64,000 bases of DNA, taken from the NCBI RefSeq assembly GCF_026153515.1, contig NZ_CP110644.1, positions 1,141,001 to 1,205,000 of the forward strand, in the 5' to 3' direction. Position 1 is the first letter of the stretch; every line of letters starts with the position of its first letter. Under the pieces are notes generated by a model. It was not told the origin of the DNA and searched no databases. It worked only from the letters and a program-made list of their open reading frames with translations. Shown here one piece after another: positions 22,849 through 32,446 of this stretch. The translations under genes were made by a program, and so were the position numbers. Origin of the DNA: Pseudomonas sp. KU26590. GTDB lineage: Bacteria; Pseudomonadota; Gammaproteobacteria; Pseudomonadales; Pseudomonadaceae.

Positions 22849-25802
22849 TACTCGCTGTCGAGGTGCAGGGGGCTGATGACACGGCCGTCTTTTTCCGGCT
22901 GGCCGAGGGTGGTGTCGATGAAATACACCCGCTCGTCTGCCAGTTGGCCCTTGTCCACCAAGTAGTCCTTGATGCTTCCAGCCCGGGCCTGACCGAGCTG
23001 ACGCAACAGCAGTGCGCTCGAACTCCAGGAGTTGAGCACCGCCTCGCGCAGCTTGTTCTGACGCTCTTCCTTGCCCAGATTCACCCACTCCGCCGGCGGT
23101 TGCTGTTTCAGGCGCGTGCGATAAATCCCGTCAAGCATCGGCGCCTTTTCATCCGCAGGCACCGTCAAATCACTCGGCTGCGCAGGCACCTTGTCGCCGC
23201 GGCGCTGGAGAATCTTGTAGTACGTGCTCTGGTATTCGCGCTCCAGCCGTTGCTGGGCGATCAGCGGCCCGTCGCTCGCTTCAGCGCTGGTGCCTTCAAT
23301 CTCCAGGCGCAACGCCGGACGCGCTTTCAATCCTGCCGCCAGCTTGTCCAGCGAAGCCATCGCCTCAGGGCTCAACTCATCAGCCCCCGGCGCGAAGGCC
23401 ACCGTGCCCAAGTCCTCAGATCCGCCACCGCCGCTGATCAATCCGCCGATGAATTTGAACGGCGCCGCCGCAGCCTTCACCACCAGATTGCGCAGCGTCT
23501 GCCAGACAATCGGCATCACGCTGAACTGCGGATTGTTGAGATCGCCCGTGACGGGCAACTCGATGGAAATCTTGCCATCGGTATCCTTGAGCAGGGCAAT
23601 CGCCAGTTTCAACGGCAGGTTCACCGCGTCCGGGCTGTCGACCTTCTCACCCAATTGCAGCTGCTCGACGACCACCTTGTTCTCGGCCTTCAGCTGGCCT
23701 TTGGTAATCAGGTAATGCAGATCCAGATTCAACCGCCCTTTGCGAATGCGATAACCGGCGAACTTGCCGGAGTAGGGCGTCAACGTGGTCAGTTCCACGC
23801 GTTTGAAGCTGGTCGCAATGTCCAGACTCGCCATCGGGTTGAACGGGTTCAGCGCGCCCTTGATGGTCACAGGCGCATAGCGATCCACCTTGCCGTTGAT
23901 ATTCACCGTCGCCGGTTTGTCCTGGCGGTTATCCAGCGTGCCGATCTTGCCGTTGAGTTGCTGAACGGCCGTAGCGAAGTTCGGCGTAAGGCTGAAGTCG
24001 GCGAAGTTGGCCGAGCCATTGGTGATGTTGACCTCACCAATGCGAATGCCCATCGGCTTTTCGCTGCTGGCGGCAGCCTTGGCTTTCGGCGCGGCAGGTG
24101 CCTGATCCGCAGGCTGTGGGATCAACAGGTCGTCGATATTGGTCGAGCGATCGTCAGCGATCACGAAGCGCGCATATGGCTGATCGACATTGATCGAGGC
24201 GATGGTCAGGCTGTCGCCCAGCTGGAAATTCAGCCCGTCGACATTCAGCCGCTGCCACTTCACGAAGTCCCGCGACTTGAGGGTGTCGAGTGTGTGCAAC
24301 TGGTCAACCTGCGCCTTGCCGGTAATGCCCAGCGCCAACGGCTCGGTGCTTTTCAGGTCCACCGCCAGATCGGTGTTGAGCATGCCGCTGCGCACTTCCA
24401 GACGAATGAACGGCGTGACGTAGGACTGAGCGACCCGCAGGTCGATGTCGCGCGTAGTGACATTGAGATTGGCGCGAACCGGCGCCAGATTCACTTCGCC
24501 CTCGGCGGTCAGCTTGCCTTGTTTGCCCACGCCGGTGTCGAGCTTGAGCTTGAAGGGCGACTTGTTCAGGCTGTCGAAGCCGGTCAGGTCCAGGTTCAGC
24601 GGGCCAACATCAATCGCCACAGGCTCTTTCGGCACTTTGTCGGCGAGATGAATCTGGTAATCGCGCAGCTGCGTATCGCGCAACAACACCCGCCAGGGTT
24701 TGCTCGGCGCCGCTGGTTTTGCGCTGGTGGTGGTTTCAGTGGCGGTCGCGGGCTGCTGCTTTTCAGCCTCGACCTTCTTGGCTTGTGCTTTGGACGGCTG
24801 GCCGGCGAACAATTTTTGCCAGTCCAGCTCGCCGTCTGACTCCCGCGTCGCCCAGGTTTCCAGGCCTTCGCTGCGAATCTTGCCGACGGTCACCAACTGC
24901 TTGGCCAGGTCGATCGACGTCTCGCTCACGCTCAGTTTTTTCAGGCGCGCCAGCGGTCTGCCGTCCGGGGCATCGATGGCGAAGGGCGCGATGCTCAGGG
25001 ACGTGTTGTCCAGCAGCAGCTCGGTTTCCTTGGCCAGACTGAGTTTGTAATGGGTGTTGAAATTCATCACGCCGTCTTTGAGGACCAGCGGCAGCGCGTC
25101 ACGCACGTAGGGCCACCAGACCTCCATCTTGCCGTCGGTGACTTTGAGCGTGCCTTCGGACGAGATGGGCACAAGGCTGATGCGCCCGACCCAGTCGATC
25201 TGACCGCCGTTAGGTCCGGCGGCGACCAGGGTCATGTCGGCGTTGTCTTCCGGCAGCGTGCTGAGGTTTTTCAGCTCGAAATTCAGCGCGTCGTAGAGAA
25301 ACTCGATGGGCTCGCCGGGGCGCATGTCCTGGAAGTGGACGTAACCGTCGGCCAGCTTGATCTCGCCAATGCGCAGCGGGAACGGCTTGCTTGGGGGTTC
25401 GTCGGGTTTTGCGGGTTCGCTGGCGGGCAGCTTGAACAGCCCGGCCAGATTGAGCGTGCCGTCTTTGGCGAACAGCAGTTCGGTCTTGGGTTTTTCGAGT
25501 TCGACGGCCTTGAGGTGCAGGGCCTTGGTCCACAGGCTGTCGATTTGCAGGTTGGCGTAAAGCCGTGCGAAACCGATCTGCTCCTTGCCCGGCGCCCCGA
25601 TGTTCAGGCCCCAGAGGGTGACTTCCAGGCTGTACGGATTGAGTTCGAGGCGGTCCAGCCGGGCCGGCACCGTGGCGTAATTCGCCAGCTGTTGATTGAT
25701 GATTCGCAATGCCACGCCTGGCAGGATCAGAAACCCCAGCACGCTGTAAATGGCGAATACGGCCAGCAGGGCGCCGATGGCGCGTTTCAATCCTTTGGGC
25801 AT
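22848..25802 (-). CDS. DUF748 / AsmA-like envelope protein
   Basis: The protein is 984 residues from the ATG at 25802. An N-terminal signal anchor (residues about 7-30) is followed by a very long, strand-rich periplasmic region with repeated DUF748 segments (for example NPYSLEVTLWGLNIG and a RIGEVNITNGSANFAD repeat). It ends with an OmpA-like stretch near residue 800 (VAFAPGADELSPEAMASLDK). DUF748 proteins belong to the AsmA-like superfamily linked to lipid transport between membranes; a specific role here is inference. A GTG at 25847 would add 15 residues but buries the anchor and has no ribosome-binding site. The gene is coupled to DUF2845. Confidence 0.87.
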   Translation of the reverse strand: MPKGLKRAIGALLAVFAIYSVLGFLILPGVALRIINQQLANYATVPARLDRLELNPYSLEVTLWGLNIGAPGKEQIGFARLYANLQIDSLWTKALHLKAVELEKPKTELLFAKDGTLNLAGLFKLPASEPAKPDEPPSKPFPLRIGEIKLADGYVHFQDMRPGEPIEFLYDALNFELKNLSTLPEDNADMTLVAAGPNGGQIDWVGRISLVPISSEGTLKVTDGKMEVWWPYVRDALPLVLKDGVMNFNTHYKLSLAKETELLLDNTSLSIAPFAIDAPDGRPLARLKKLSVSETSIDLAKQLVTVGKIRSEGLETWATRESDGELDWQKLFAGQPSKAQAKKVEAEKQQPATATETTTSAKPAAPSKPWRVLLRDTQLRDYQIHLADKVPKEPVAIDVGPLNLDLTGFDSLNKSPFKLKLDTGVGKQGKLTAEGEVNLAPVRANLNVTTRDIDLRVAQSYVTPFIRLEVRSGMLNTDLAVDLKSTEPLALGITGKAQVDQLHTLDTLKSRDFVKWQRLNVDGLNFQLGDSLTIASINVDQPYARFVIADDRSTNIDDLLIPQPADQAPAAPKAKAAASSEKPMGIRIGEVNITNGSANFADFSLTPNFATAVQQLNGKIGTLDNRQDKPATVNINGKVDRYAPVTIKGALNPFNPMASLDIATSFKRVELTTLTPYSGKFAGYRIRKGRLNLDLHYLITKGQLKAENKVVVEQLQLGEKVDSPDAVNLPLKLAIALLKDTDGKISIELPVTGDLNNPQFSVMPIVWQTLRNLVVKAAAAPFKFIGGLISGGGGSEDLGTVAFAPGADELSPEAMASLDKLAAGLKARPALRLEIEGTSAEASDGPLIAQQRLEREYQSTYYKILQRRGDKVPAQPSDLTVPADEKAPMLDGIYRTRLKQQPPAEWVNLGKEERQNKLREAVLNSWSSSALLLRQLGQARAGSIKDYLVDKGQLADERVYFIDTTLGQPEKDGRVISPLHLDSE

Positions 25803-25913
25803 GTAGGTCGCCGACTCTCTCGATGGGAGGTCCTTGGAGTATGGCACGCCAATCTGGTTCCGAATCCAGTCGCTTCAATCCTTGTGGGAAATTTCCTTAG
25901 GCCCGTTTGAGCA

Positions 25914-26930
25914 TCACAGCTGCAAGATCAATGTCTTGAGCGGGGGCTGTTGGTCCTGTGACGGAAAGTCGGCGCCCGGGGTCAGCACCTGGCAGTCGCG
26001 CACGGGCCGGCCGATCTTGCTCGCGCAACGCAACACTTGCTCGCGCCAGTCGTCCAGGCTGACTTTCGCCAGGTTGTTGCAGCAGATCAGCACGCCGTCT
26101 TCGGCGGTGGTCAGCAGCGCGGGTTTGAGCAGGCTCTGATAATCACGCAGCAGATCGACGGTGCCGAACGCGCTCTTCGCCCAGGCCGGCGGATCCAGCA
26201 AGACCAAGTCATATTGGCGCTGCTCAAGGCGCACGTAACTCGGCAGCTTGTGGCCGCGACGAGATGCGATGGGCAGCCCGGCCAGTTGGCGAATGGCCGG
26301 GAAGTAATCGGACTGTACAAACTGCATCGTCGGCAGCTGCGGATTGAGCAGACCGTTCTCGCGCCCGACGGCCAGGTTGCCCTCGGCGAAATCCAGGTTG
26401 CACACCTCGCGCGCGCCACCCGCCGCCGCGCTCAAGCCAACGCCGCAGGTGTAGGCAAACAGGTTGAGCACGCTTTTGTCGGCGGCATGTTGTTTGACCC
26501 ACCCGCGCGCGTTGCGCAGGTCGAGAAACAGCAGCGGATCCTGCCCGGCATGACGACCGCGCACCCGGTAATTGAGGCCCCACTCATGGCCGACCAGATC
26601 GGCCAGCGCATCATCGTCGGCTTTGTAGATCGGGTCTGTCCGGTCAACCCGGGAGTTGCCTTGGGAGCGGTCGTTGTAGACCAGCATCAGTTCCAGGCCC
26701 AGCCGCGCATTGACGGCGGCATGCAGCGCCAGCAGCGAATCAATATCCAGGCTGTTGTGGAAACTCTGCACCAGCAGTTGCGGGCCGTAGCGGTCGACGG
26801 TCAGCCCGCTCGCGCCTTCCTGGCTGCCGTGGAACAGGCGATAACAGTCGGTGCCTTGGGCGTGCAATTCCGCGAGCAGGGATTGACGGTTATCGAGGGC
26901 GACGCTGAGCGCCTGATTCAACGAAGACAT
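25914..26930 (-). CDS. RlmI-like SAM-dependent rRNA methyltransferase
   Basis: The protein has 338 residues. A small N-terminal EEHEE-like region (about 25-110, with SGLTVDRYGPQLLVQ) precedes a class I Rossmann methyltransferase fold: motif I LNLFAYTCGVGLSA near 170 and motif IV DLVLLDPPAWAKS near 245, with CCNN near 290. This matches the RlmI family that makes m5C in 23S rRNA. It is about 55 residues shorter than E. coli RlmI and appears to lack the N-terminal PUA domain, so substrate specificity is uncertain. It is probably monocistronic. Confidence 0.82.
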   Translation of the reverse strand: MSSLNQALSVALDNRQSLLAELHAQGTDCYRLFHGSQEGASGLTVDRYGPQLLVQSFHNSLDIDSLLALHAAVNARLGLELMLVYNDRSQGNSRVDRTDPIYKADDDALADLVGHEWGLNYRVRGRHAGQDPLLFLDLRNARGWVKQHAADKSVLNLFAYTCGVGLSAAAGGAREVCNLDFAEGNLAVGRENGLLNPQLPTMQFVQSDYFPAIRQLAGLPIASRRGHKLPSYVRLEQRQYDLVLLDPPAWAKSAFGTVDLLRDYQSLLKPALLTTAEDGVLICCNNLAKVSLDDWREQVLRCASKIGRPVRDCQVLTPGADFPSQDQQPPLKTLILQL

Positions 26931-26989
26931 GCTCGGCCTTGGGGCAGGAATGAGGCGCGGCAGTTTAGCAGTTAGGCCAATGCCGGTGT

Positions 26990-27160
26990 TGCCGCCTGTT
27001 CGCCAGCAAGCCGGCTCCTACGGTTTGGACCACCACAATCACCCATCCGGCGCAAACCCTGTAGGAGCGCGCGTGCCCGCGAAAGCGTCAATTCAGGCAC
27101 CTCACTTGCCGGCTGACCCACCGCATTCGCGGGCAAGCGCGCTCCTACAACGGGTGTCAG
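26990..27160. repeat. REP cluster (GTAGGAGC type)
   Basis: Three copies of the same REP family as in the lapD gap: an inverted copy ending GGCTCCTACGG at about 27020, a direct copy GTAGGAGCGCGCGTGCCCGC at about 27061, and an inverted copy GCGGGCAAGCGCGCTCCTAC at about 27129. The last two face each other as a REP doublet. Confidence 0.85.
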
Positions 27161-27240
27161 CGTCCGATTTCTGAACCGTTCCTGAAGACTTCAGCAAAAC
27201 CCGCACACCCTCCGTGCTGGCGATTTACTCTCATAAAACC

Positions 27241-27263
27241 CGGGCGTATGCTTCGCCCGTTTT
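27241..27263 (+). terminator. Terminator-like hairpin in the mgtA leader
   Basis: CGGGCG, a 7-base loop TATGCTT, CGCCCG and then TTTT. On the plus strand there is no gene just upstream to terminate, since the neighbouring methyltransferase gene is divergent. It could therefore be an attenuator for mgtA. On the minus strand the same hairpin is followed by GGTTTT. Confidence 0.5.
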
Positions 27264-27304
27264 CAACCAATGCGGAGACCCACAGTGGGTACTTGTTCGA
27301 GTGA
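27248..27304 (+). CDS. Possible 18-residue leader peptide
   Basis: An ATG in the loop of the terminator-like hairpin opens a frame encoding MLRPFSTNAETHSGYLFE before TGA. There is no clear ribosome-binding site, which argues against it. The position inside an attenuator-like hairpin is the only reason to list it; translation is not shown. Confidence 0.25.
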   Translation: MLRPFSTNAETHSGYLFE

Positions 27305-27633
27305 CAGACGTCAGCCGGTGATAACGACCGGCCCATCCTCGGCACGATAACGCGCAGTCTTTTTACTGCCGCTATCTCGCCGACAACGTGAGAAGCGGCA
27401 GTGCCAGCGGACTCTGATCAGAGCCTGCCTCCCTGTCCTTTCCCTGACGCCCCATCCTGCGTGATGACCGACGCCTCTGTCGTTCGTCTGCGCATCGGAC
27501 GCGCGCGGCTTTTGCTGCGCGGGCCAGCCTGCGGTGCCTGCTCATGAACGAGCGCGGCGCCTGAGGTTTGCCGTACCTGCTCAAGGTTCCTGTGCTTTCA
27601 GCTCCAGCAGCCTTCAGTCCAGGGGACATAACC

Positions 27634-30369
27634 ATGAAGTACACCCTCCTGAAAGAATTCCTTGCAGACTTCGTCCGCACCCGCAAACTCGGCCGGCACT
27701 TCCGTCGGCTGGCGACGCTCGACAGCGTGGCCGAGGCCACCGTCAGCCGCGAAGTGCCGCCCACCCTCGCGCAAACCCTGACCCGCGGCGCCAACAGCGA
27801 TGTGCCTGAATTGCTCGCACGCCTGAGCAGCCACGCCGATGGCCTCACCGAAACCGAAGCGCAAAGCCTGCGCGAGCAACACGGCCTTAACGAAGTCGAG
27901 CACGAACAGCCGCTGCCATGGTGGGTGCACCTGTGGCACTGCTACAAAAACCCGTTCAACCTGCTGCTGACCCTGCTGGCGTTCATCTCGTGGCTGACCG
28001 AAGACATGAAGGCCGCCACGGTGATTTTCTCCATGGTCGTGCTCTCCACGCTGCTGCGCTTCTGGCAGGAGGCGCGCTCCAATCAGGCCGCCGACGCGCT
28101 CAAGGCGATGGTCAGCAACACCGCGACCGTCATGCGCCGCGCCGACAGCGCGTTCGACGCCTCCGATAACGCAAAGCAAAAACGCATTGAGCTGCCGATC
28201 AAGCAACTGGTGCCGGGCGACCTGATCGTGCTGTCTGCTGGCGACATGATCCCTGCGGACTGCCGCGTGCTCAGCGCCAAGGACCTGTTCGTCAGCCAGG
28301 CCGCGATGACCGGCGAATCCATGCCGGTGGAGAAATTTGCGCGGCGTCAGGACGTCGATACAGGCAACCCGCTGGACCTGGAAAACATTCTGTTCATGGG
28401 CACCAACGTGGTGTCCGGCGCTGCAACGGGCGTCATTCTTGCCACCGGCAACAACACCTATTTCGGCGCGCTGGCGCAGCGGGTTAGCGCCACTGATCGC
28501 GCGCCGACGTCGTTTCAGGCCGGGGTCAATAAAGTCAGCTGGTTGCTGATCCGCTTCATGTTCGTGATGGCGCCGCTGGTGCTGTTCATCAACGGCTTCA
28601 CCAAGGGCGACTGGATGGAAGCGCTGCTGTTCGCGCTGTCCATCGCTGTCGGCCTGACCCCGGAAATGCTGCCGATGATCGTCACTTCGACGCTGGCCAA
28701 GGGCGCGGTGTTTCTGTCGCGCAAGAAAGTCATCGTCAAGCGCCTCGACGCCATCCAGAACTTCGGCGCCATGGACGTGCTGTGCACCGACAAGACCGGC
28801 ACGCTGACCCAGGACAAGATTTTTCTCGCACGCCATGTCGACGTCTGGGGCGATGAGTCCGACGACGTTCTGGAAATGGCCTACCTCAACAGCTACTACC
28901 AGACCGGCCTGAAAAACCTGCTGGACGTCGCCGTTCTGGAGCACGTCGAGATTCACCGCGAGCTGCAAGTCGGCACCGCGTTCAGCAAGGTCGATGAGGT
29001 CCCTTTTGACTTCAATCGCCGGCGCATGTCGGTGGTGGTGCAACAGCAGCGCGAACCCCATCTGTTGATCTGCAAAGGCGCGCTGGAAGAAGTGCTGAGC
29101 GTGTGCAACCGCGTGCGCCACGGCGATGCCGAGGAAGCGCTGACGCCTGAACTGCTCGAGCGCATTCTGAGCGTCACCGCAGCGTTCAACGAAGAAGGTC
29201 TGCGCGTGGTAGCTGTGGCCGCGCGTCCCATGGCGGCAGGTCGCGACACCTACGGCCTGGCTGACGAAAGCGACCTGACCCTGATCGGTTATGTGGCGTT
29301 TCTCGATCCACCGAAGGAAAGCACGGCGCCGGCCCTTAAAGCGCTGGCCGAGCATGGCGTGGCGGTAAAAGTGCTGACCGGCGACAACGAGCGCGTCACC
29401 GCGAAGATCTGCCGCGAAGTCGGGCTGGAGCGCCAAGGCCTGCTGCTGGGCGGAGATATCGAGCGCATGAGCGACGCTGAGCTGGCGGTCGCGGTCGAGA
29501 CCACCAACGTGTTCGCCAAGCTGACGCCTTCCCACAAGGAGCGCATCGTGCGGCTGCTCAAGGCCAACGGGCACGTGGTGGGTTTCATGGGCGACGGCAT
29601 CAACGACGCGCCTGCGCTGCGCACCGCCGACATCGGTATTTCCGTGGACACCGCGGTGGACATCGCCAAGGAAGCGGCCGACATCATTCTGCTGGAGAAG
29701 AGCCTGATGGTGCTGGAGGAGGGCGTGCTGGAAGGGCGCCGGACCTTCGCCAACATGCTCAAGTACATCAAGATGACGGCCAGTTCCAACTTCGGCAACG
29801 TGTTCTCGGTGCTGGTGGCCAGTGCGTTCATCCCGTTTCTGCCGATGCTGCCCATGCACCTGCTGGTGCAGAACCTGCTGTATGACATTTCCCAGATCGC
29901 CATCCCGTTCGATAACGTCGATGAGGAACTGCTGAAAAAGCCTCAGCGCTGGCAGCCTGCGGATGTAGGGCGCTTCATGCTGTTTTTCGGGCCGATCAGC
30001 TCGATCTTCGACATCACCACGTTTGCGGTCATGTGGTACGTGTTCGGCGCCAACACGCCTGAGCATCAGACGCTGTTTCAGTCGGGGTGGTTTGTCGTGG
30101 GGCTGCTGACGCAGACACTGATCGTGCACATGATCCGCACGCCAAAAATCCCGTTCCTGCAAAGCCGCGCAGCGATGCCGTTGATGGTGATGACCGGGGT
30201 GATCATGGCCGTGGGCATTTTCCTGCCGATGGGCCCGCTGGCGCACTACTTCAAACTGCAGGCGCTGCCGCCGCTGTACTTCGCCATCCTGCCGGTGATC
30301 CTCATCGCCTATGTGGCGCTGACTCAGGCGGTGAAGGGGTTCTATGTGCGCAAGTTTGGCTGGCAGTGA
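27634..30369 (+). CDS. mgtA: MgtA, P-type Mg2+-importing ATPase
   Basis: This 911-residue inner-membrane transporter is of the P3B class. Visible motifs are TGESMPVEK in the actuator domain, the phosphorylated aspartate D386 in DKTGTLT, the nucleotide-binding region with KVLTGDNERVTAKICREVG, the hinge GDGINDAPALR, and a C-terminal set of membrane helices. The long N-terminal cytoplasmic extension is typical of MgtA/MgtB. I start at 27634 because AGGGGA lies 9 bases upstream; the frame is open earlier without a ribosome-binding site. It stands alone behind a long leader and ends just before a REP array. Confidence 0.95.
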   Translation: MKYTLLKEFLADFVRTRKLGRHFRRLATLDSVAEATVSREVPPTLAQTLTRGANSDVPELLARLSSHADGLTETEAQSLREQHGLNEVEHEQPLPWWVHLWHCYKNPFNLLLTLLAFISWLTEDMKAATVIFSMVVLSTLLRFWQEARSNQAADALKAMVSNTATVMRRADSAFDASDNAKQKRIELPIKQLVPGDLIVLSAGDMIPADCRVLSAKDLFVSQAAMTGESMPVEKFARRQDVDTGNPLDLENILFMGTNVVSGAATGVILATGNNTYFGALAQRVSATDRAPTSFQAGVNKVSWLLIRFMFVMAPLVLFINGFTKGDWMEALLFALSIAVGLTPEMLPMIVTSTLAKGAVFLSRKKVIVKRLDAIQNFGAMDVLCTDKTGTLTQDKIFLARHVDVWGDESDDVLEMAYLNSYYQTGLKNLLDVAVLEHVEIHRELQVGTAFSKVDEVPFDFNRRRMSVVVQQQREPHLLICKGALEEVLSVCNRVRHGDAEEALTPELLERILSVTAAFNEEGLRVVAVAARPMAAGRDTYGLADESDLTLIGYVAFLDPPKESTAPALKALAEHGVAVKVLTGDNERVTAKICREVGLERQGLLLGGDIERMSDAELAVAVETTNVFAKLTPSHKERIVRLLKANGHVVGFMGDGINDAPALRTADIGISVDTAVDIAKEAADIILLEKSLMVLEEGVLEGRRTFANMLKYIKMTASSNFGNVFSVLVASAFIPFLPMLPMHLLVQNLLYDISQIAIPFDNVDEELLKKPQRWQPADVGRFMLFFGPISSIFDITTFAVMWYVFGANTPEHQTLFQSGWFVVGLLTQTLIVHMIRTPKIPFLQSRAAMPLMVMTGVIMAVGIFLPMGPLAHYFKLQALPPLYFAILPVILIAYVALTQAVKGFYVRKFGWQ

Positions 30370-30385
30370 AGGTCAGATGACACTT

Positions 30386-30931
30386 GTGGGACCGGCTTTA
30401 GCCGGGAAGGCGTCGGGCGTCACACCGCCAAATTCAGGGTGTTCGAACCGGCCTCTTCCCGGCTGAAGCCGGTCCCACTGACTGATCGCGTGCTTTTAGT
30501 AGGACCGGCTTTAGCCGGGAAGGCGTCGGGCGTCACACCGCAAAATTCAGGGTGTTCGAACCGGCCTCTTCCCGGCTGAAGCCGGTCCCACTGACTGATC
30601 GCGTGCTTTTAGTAGGACCGGCTTTAGCCGGAAAGGCGTCGGGCGTCACACCGTAAAATTCAGGGTGTTCGAACCGGCCTCTTCCCGGCTGAAGCCGGTC
30701 CCACTGACTGACCGCGTGCATTTAGTGGGACTGGCTTTAGCCGGAAAGGCGTCGGGCGTCACACCGTAAAATTCAGGGTGTTCGAACCGGCCTCTTCCCG
30801 GCTGAAGCCGGTCCCACTGACTGACCGCGTGCATTTAGTGGGACTGGCTTTAGCCGGGAAGGCGTCGGGCGTCACACCGTAAAATTCAGGGTGTTCACGC
30901 CGGCCTCTTCGCGGGCAAGCGCGCTCCTACA
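30386..30931. repeat. Five-copy 113-bp tandem REP array
   Basis: Copies begin at 30386, 30499, 30612, 30725 and 30838, a spacing of exactly 113 each time. Each copy holds GTGGGACCGGCTTTAGCCGG (or variants GTAGGACC and GTGGGACTGG), a spacer with GGCGTCGGGCGTCACACCG, and the inverted partner CCGGCTGAAGCCGGTCCCAC. In the last copy the right-hand palindrome is replaced from about 30908 by the other REP family (GCGGGCAAGCGCGCTCCTAC). Short repeated frames on the minus strand follow the period and are not genes. Confidence 0.94.
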
Positions 30932-30944
30932 AGAGCCTTTGCTT

Positions 30945-32123
30945 TTAGCGCGCCAACGCCAGCGCCACGCCTTGTCCGCCACCAATGCATAGCGTCGCCA
31001 GGCCTTTTTTCGCATCGCGTTTGATCATTTCGTGGAGCAGGGTCACCAGCACCCGGCAGCCCGACGCGCCGATCGGGTGGCCGATGGCGATAGCGCCGCC
31101 GTTGACGTTGACCTTGTCCATGTCCCAGCCCAGCTCCTTGCCAACCGACAAGGACTGCGCGGCGAAGGCTTCGTTGGCTTCGATCAGATCCAGTTCATCC
31201 AGCGACCAACCCGCCTTGTCCAGGCAGCGGCGGGTGGCGCTCACCGGGCCGATGCCCATGATCGCCGGGTCAACGCCGGCATTCGCGTAAGCGGCAATCC
31301 GCGCCAGCACCGGCAAGCCCAGTTCTTCCGCTTTTCGGGCACTCATCAGAATGACCGCCGCCGCACCGTCGTTCAGCGACGACGCATTGCCTGCCGTGAC
31401 CGAACCGTCCTTTTTGAAGGCGGGCTTGAGCTTGCCCAGTAACTCGACAGTGGTAGCCGCGCGAGGCTGCTCGTCGGTGCTGAAAGACAGCGGGTCGCCT
31501 TTGCGTTGAGGGATCAGGATCGGGGTGATTTCATCCACGAAGCGCCCGGCCTCAATGGCGGCAGTCGCTTTCTGTTGCGACGCCGCAGCAAACGCATCCT
31601 GCGCCTCACGGCTGATGTCGTATTGATCGGCCAGGTTCTCGGCAGTGATGCCCATGTGGTAATCGTTGAACGCATCCCACAGGCCGTCGCTGATCATCGT
31701 GTCGACCATCGTCGCGTGGCCCATGCGCAGACCGGTTCGCGCGCCCGGCATCACATAGTTGGACAGGCTCATGTTTTCCTGGCCGCCGGCGATGATCACC
31801 TCCGCGTCGCCGCAGCGAATCGCCTGCGTGCCCAGATGCAGCGCCTTGAGGCCCGAGCCGCAGACCTTGTTCAGCGTCATGGCCGGCACTGTGAACGGCA
31901 AGCCTGCCTTGATCGCGGCCTGACGTGCAGGATTCTGCCCGGCACCCGCCGTCAGCACCTGACCCATGATCACCTCATCGACCTGCGCGCCGTCCAGACC
32001 GGTCTGCGCCAGCAGTTGGCGGATGACGGCAGCACCGAGATCCACCGCGGGAACATTCGCCAGCGAACCCTGGAAACTGCCCACAGCCGTGCGGGTAGCG
32101 GCAACGATTACGACGTCTTGCAT
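30945..32123 (-). CDS. atoB: Acetyl-CoA C-acetyltransferase (thiolase II)
   Basis: The 392-residue length and motifs are those of a biosynthetic or degradative thiolase, which interconverts two acetyl-CoA and acetoacetyl-CoA. The nucleophile is C88 in [11 protein letters not shown]. The HP of [12 protein letters not shown] and the second active-site cysteine in TLCIGGGQG are present near the C-terminus. A GAGGA site lies 9 bases before the ATG. It stands alone, so its pathway (acetoacetate use, PHB-like or fatty-acid metabolism) cannot be told from context; the symbol is by family. Confidence 0.88.
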   Translation of the reverse strand: MQDVVIVAATRTAVGSFQGSLANVPAVDLGAAVIRQLLAQTGLDGAQVDEVIMGQVLTAGAGQNPARQAAIKAGLPFTVPAMTLNKVCGSGLKALHLGTQAIRCGDAEVIIAGGQENMSLSNYVMPGARTGLRMGHATMVDTMISDGLWDAFNDYHMGITAENLADQYDISREAQDAFAAASQQKATAAIEAGRFVDEITPILIPQRKGDPLSFSTDEQPRAATTVELLGKLKPAFKKDGSVTAGNASSLNDGAAAVILMSARKAEELGLPVLARIAAYANAGVDPAIMGIGPVSATRRCLDKAGWSLDELDLIEANEAFAAQSLSVGKELGWDMDKVNVNGGAIAIGHPIGASGCRVLVTLLHEMIKRDAKKGLATLCIGGGQGVALALAR

Positions 32124-32446
32124 GGTGCGAATCCTCAGTGGTGTGCGACGCGGCGCCGGCCCGGGCGTGAATAGATGGAGAAGGCAGCACGGGCAGCCGG
32201 ATCTAGGGGCAGCATGGTTGCATGAATGACGATGATAATTTAAGCCCTTTGTCGCCCGGATTTCGTTGTTACGGCGCTCAAATCACCCCCTTCCGGCGGT
32301 AAGTCTGCGGACTTCTCCTACAGAAACATATGGCATGAAGCGTCTCAGGTTCCCACGCAAAGCCGGGAAACGGCTGATTTTTGCTGAGGGCGGAGGCAGG
32401 GACAATCGCCGGCCATTTCAGCGGCCACGTCCCAGGAGACCCCCTT
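32124..32446. other. Intergenic gap, no gene seen
   Basis: This gap holds the promoter of the thiolase (minus strand) and presumably that of the following plus-strand gene. Short frames at 32266-32580 are not supported by codon use or ribosome-binding sites. I see no repeat or RNA motif. Confidence 0.6.

Larger units (their letters stand above)
27161..27633 (+). promoter_or_regulatory. Long structured leader upstream of mgtA
   Basis: About 470 bases precede mgtA. In order they hold an intrinsic-terminator-like hairpin (27241-27263), a possible 18-codon reading frame (27248-27304), a CCGGT/ACCGG hairpin near 27315-27331, and a near-perfect 13-bp hairpin (27365-27402: ACTGCCGCT, then TCTC, loop, GAGA, AGCGGCAGT). 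GATAACG occurs twice, at 27319 and 27345. The layout suggests post-initiation control of the Mg2+ transporter, as known for mgtA in enterobacteria. I do not recognise the M-box core, so the mechanism is inference. Confidence 0.45.

Noticed and set aside
27161..27633. M-box (ykoK) Mg2+ riboswitch
   Set aside because: I could not find the conserved core segments of the M-box in the leader; hairpins alone are not enough.
27598..30246. 882-codon minus-strand frame opposite mgtA
   Set aside because: Composition is His/Gln/Arg-rich, with no domain. It is an antisense shadow of MgtA.
30386..30931. CRISPR array
   Set aside because: The period is 113 bases and the whole unit, spacer included, is conserved; the palindromes are REP cores. 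No cas genes are near.
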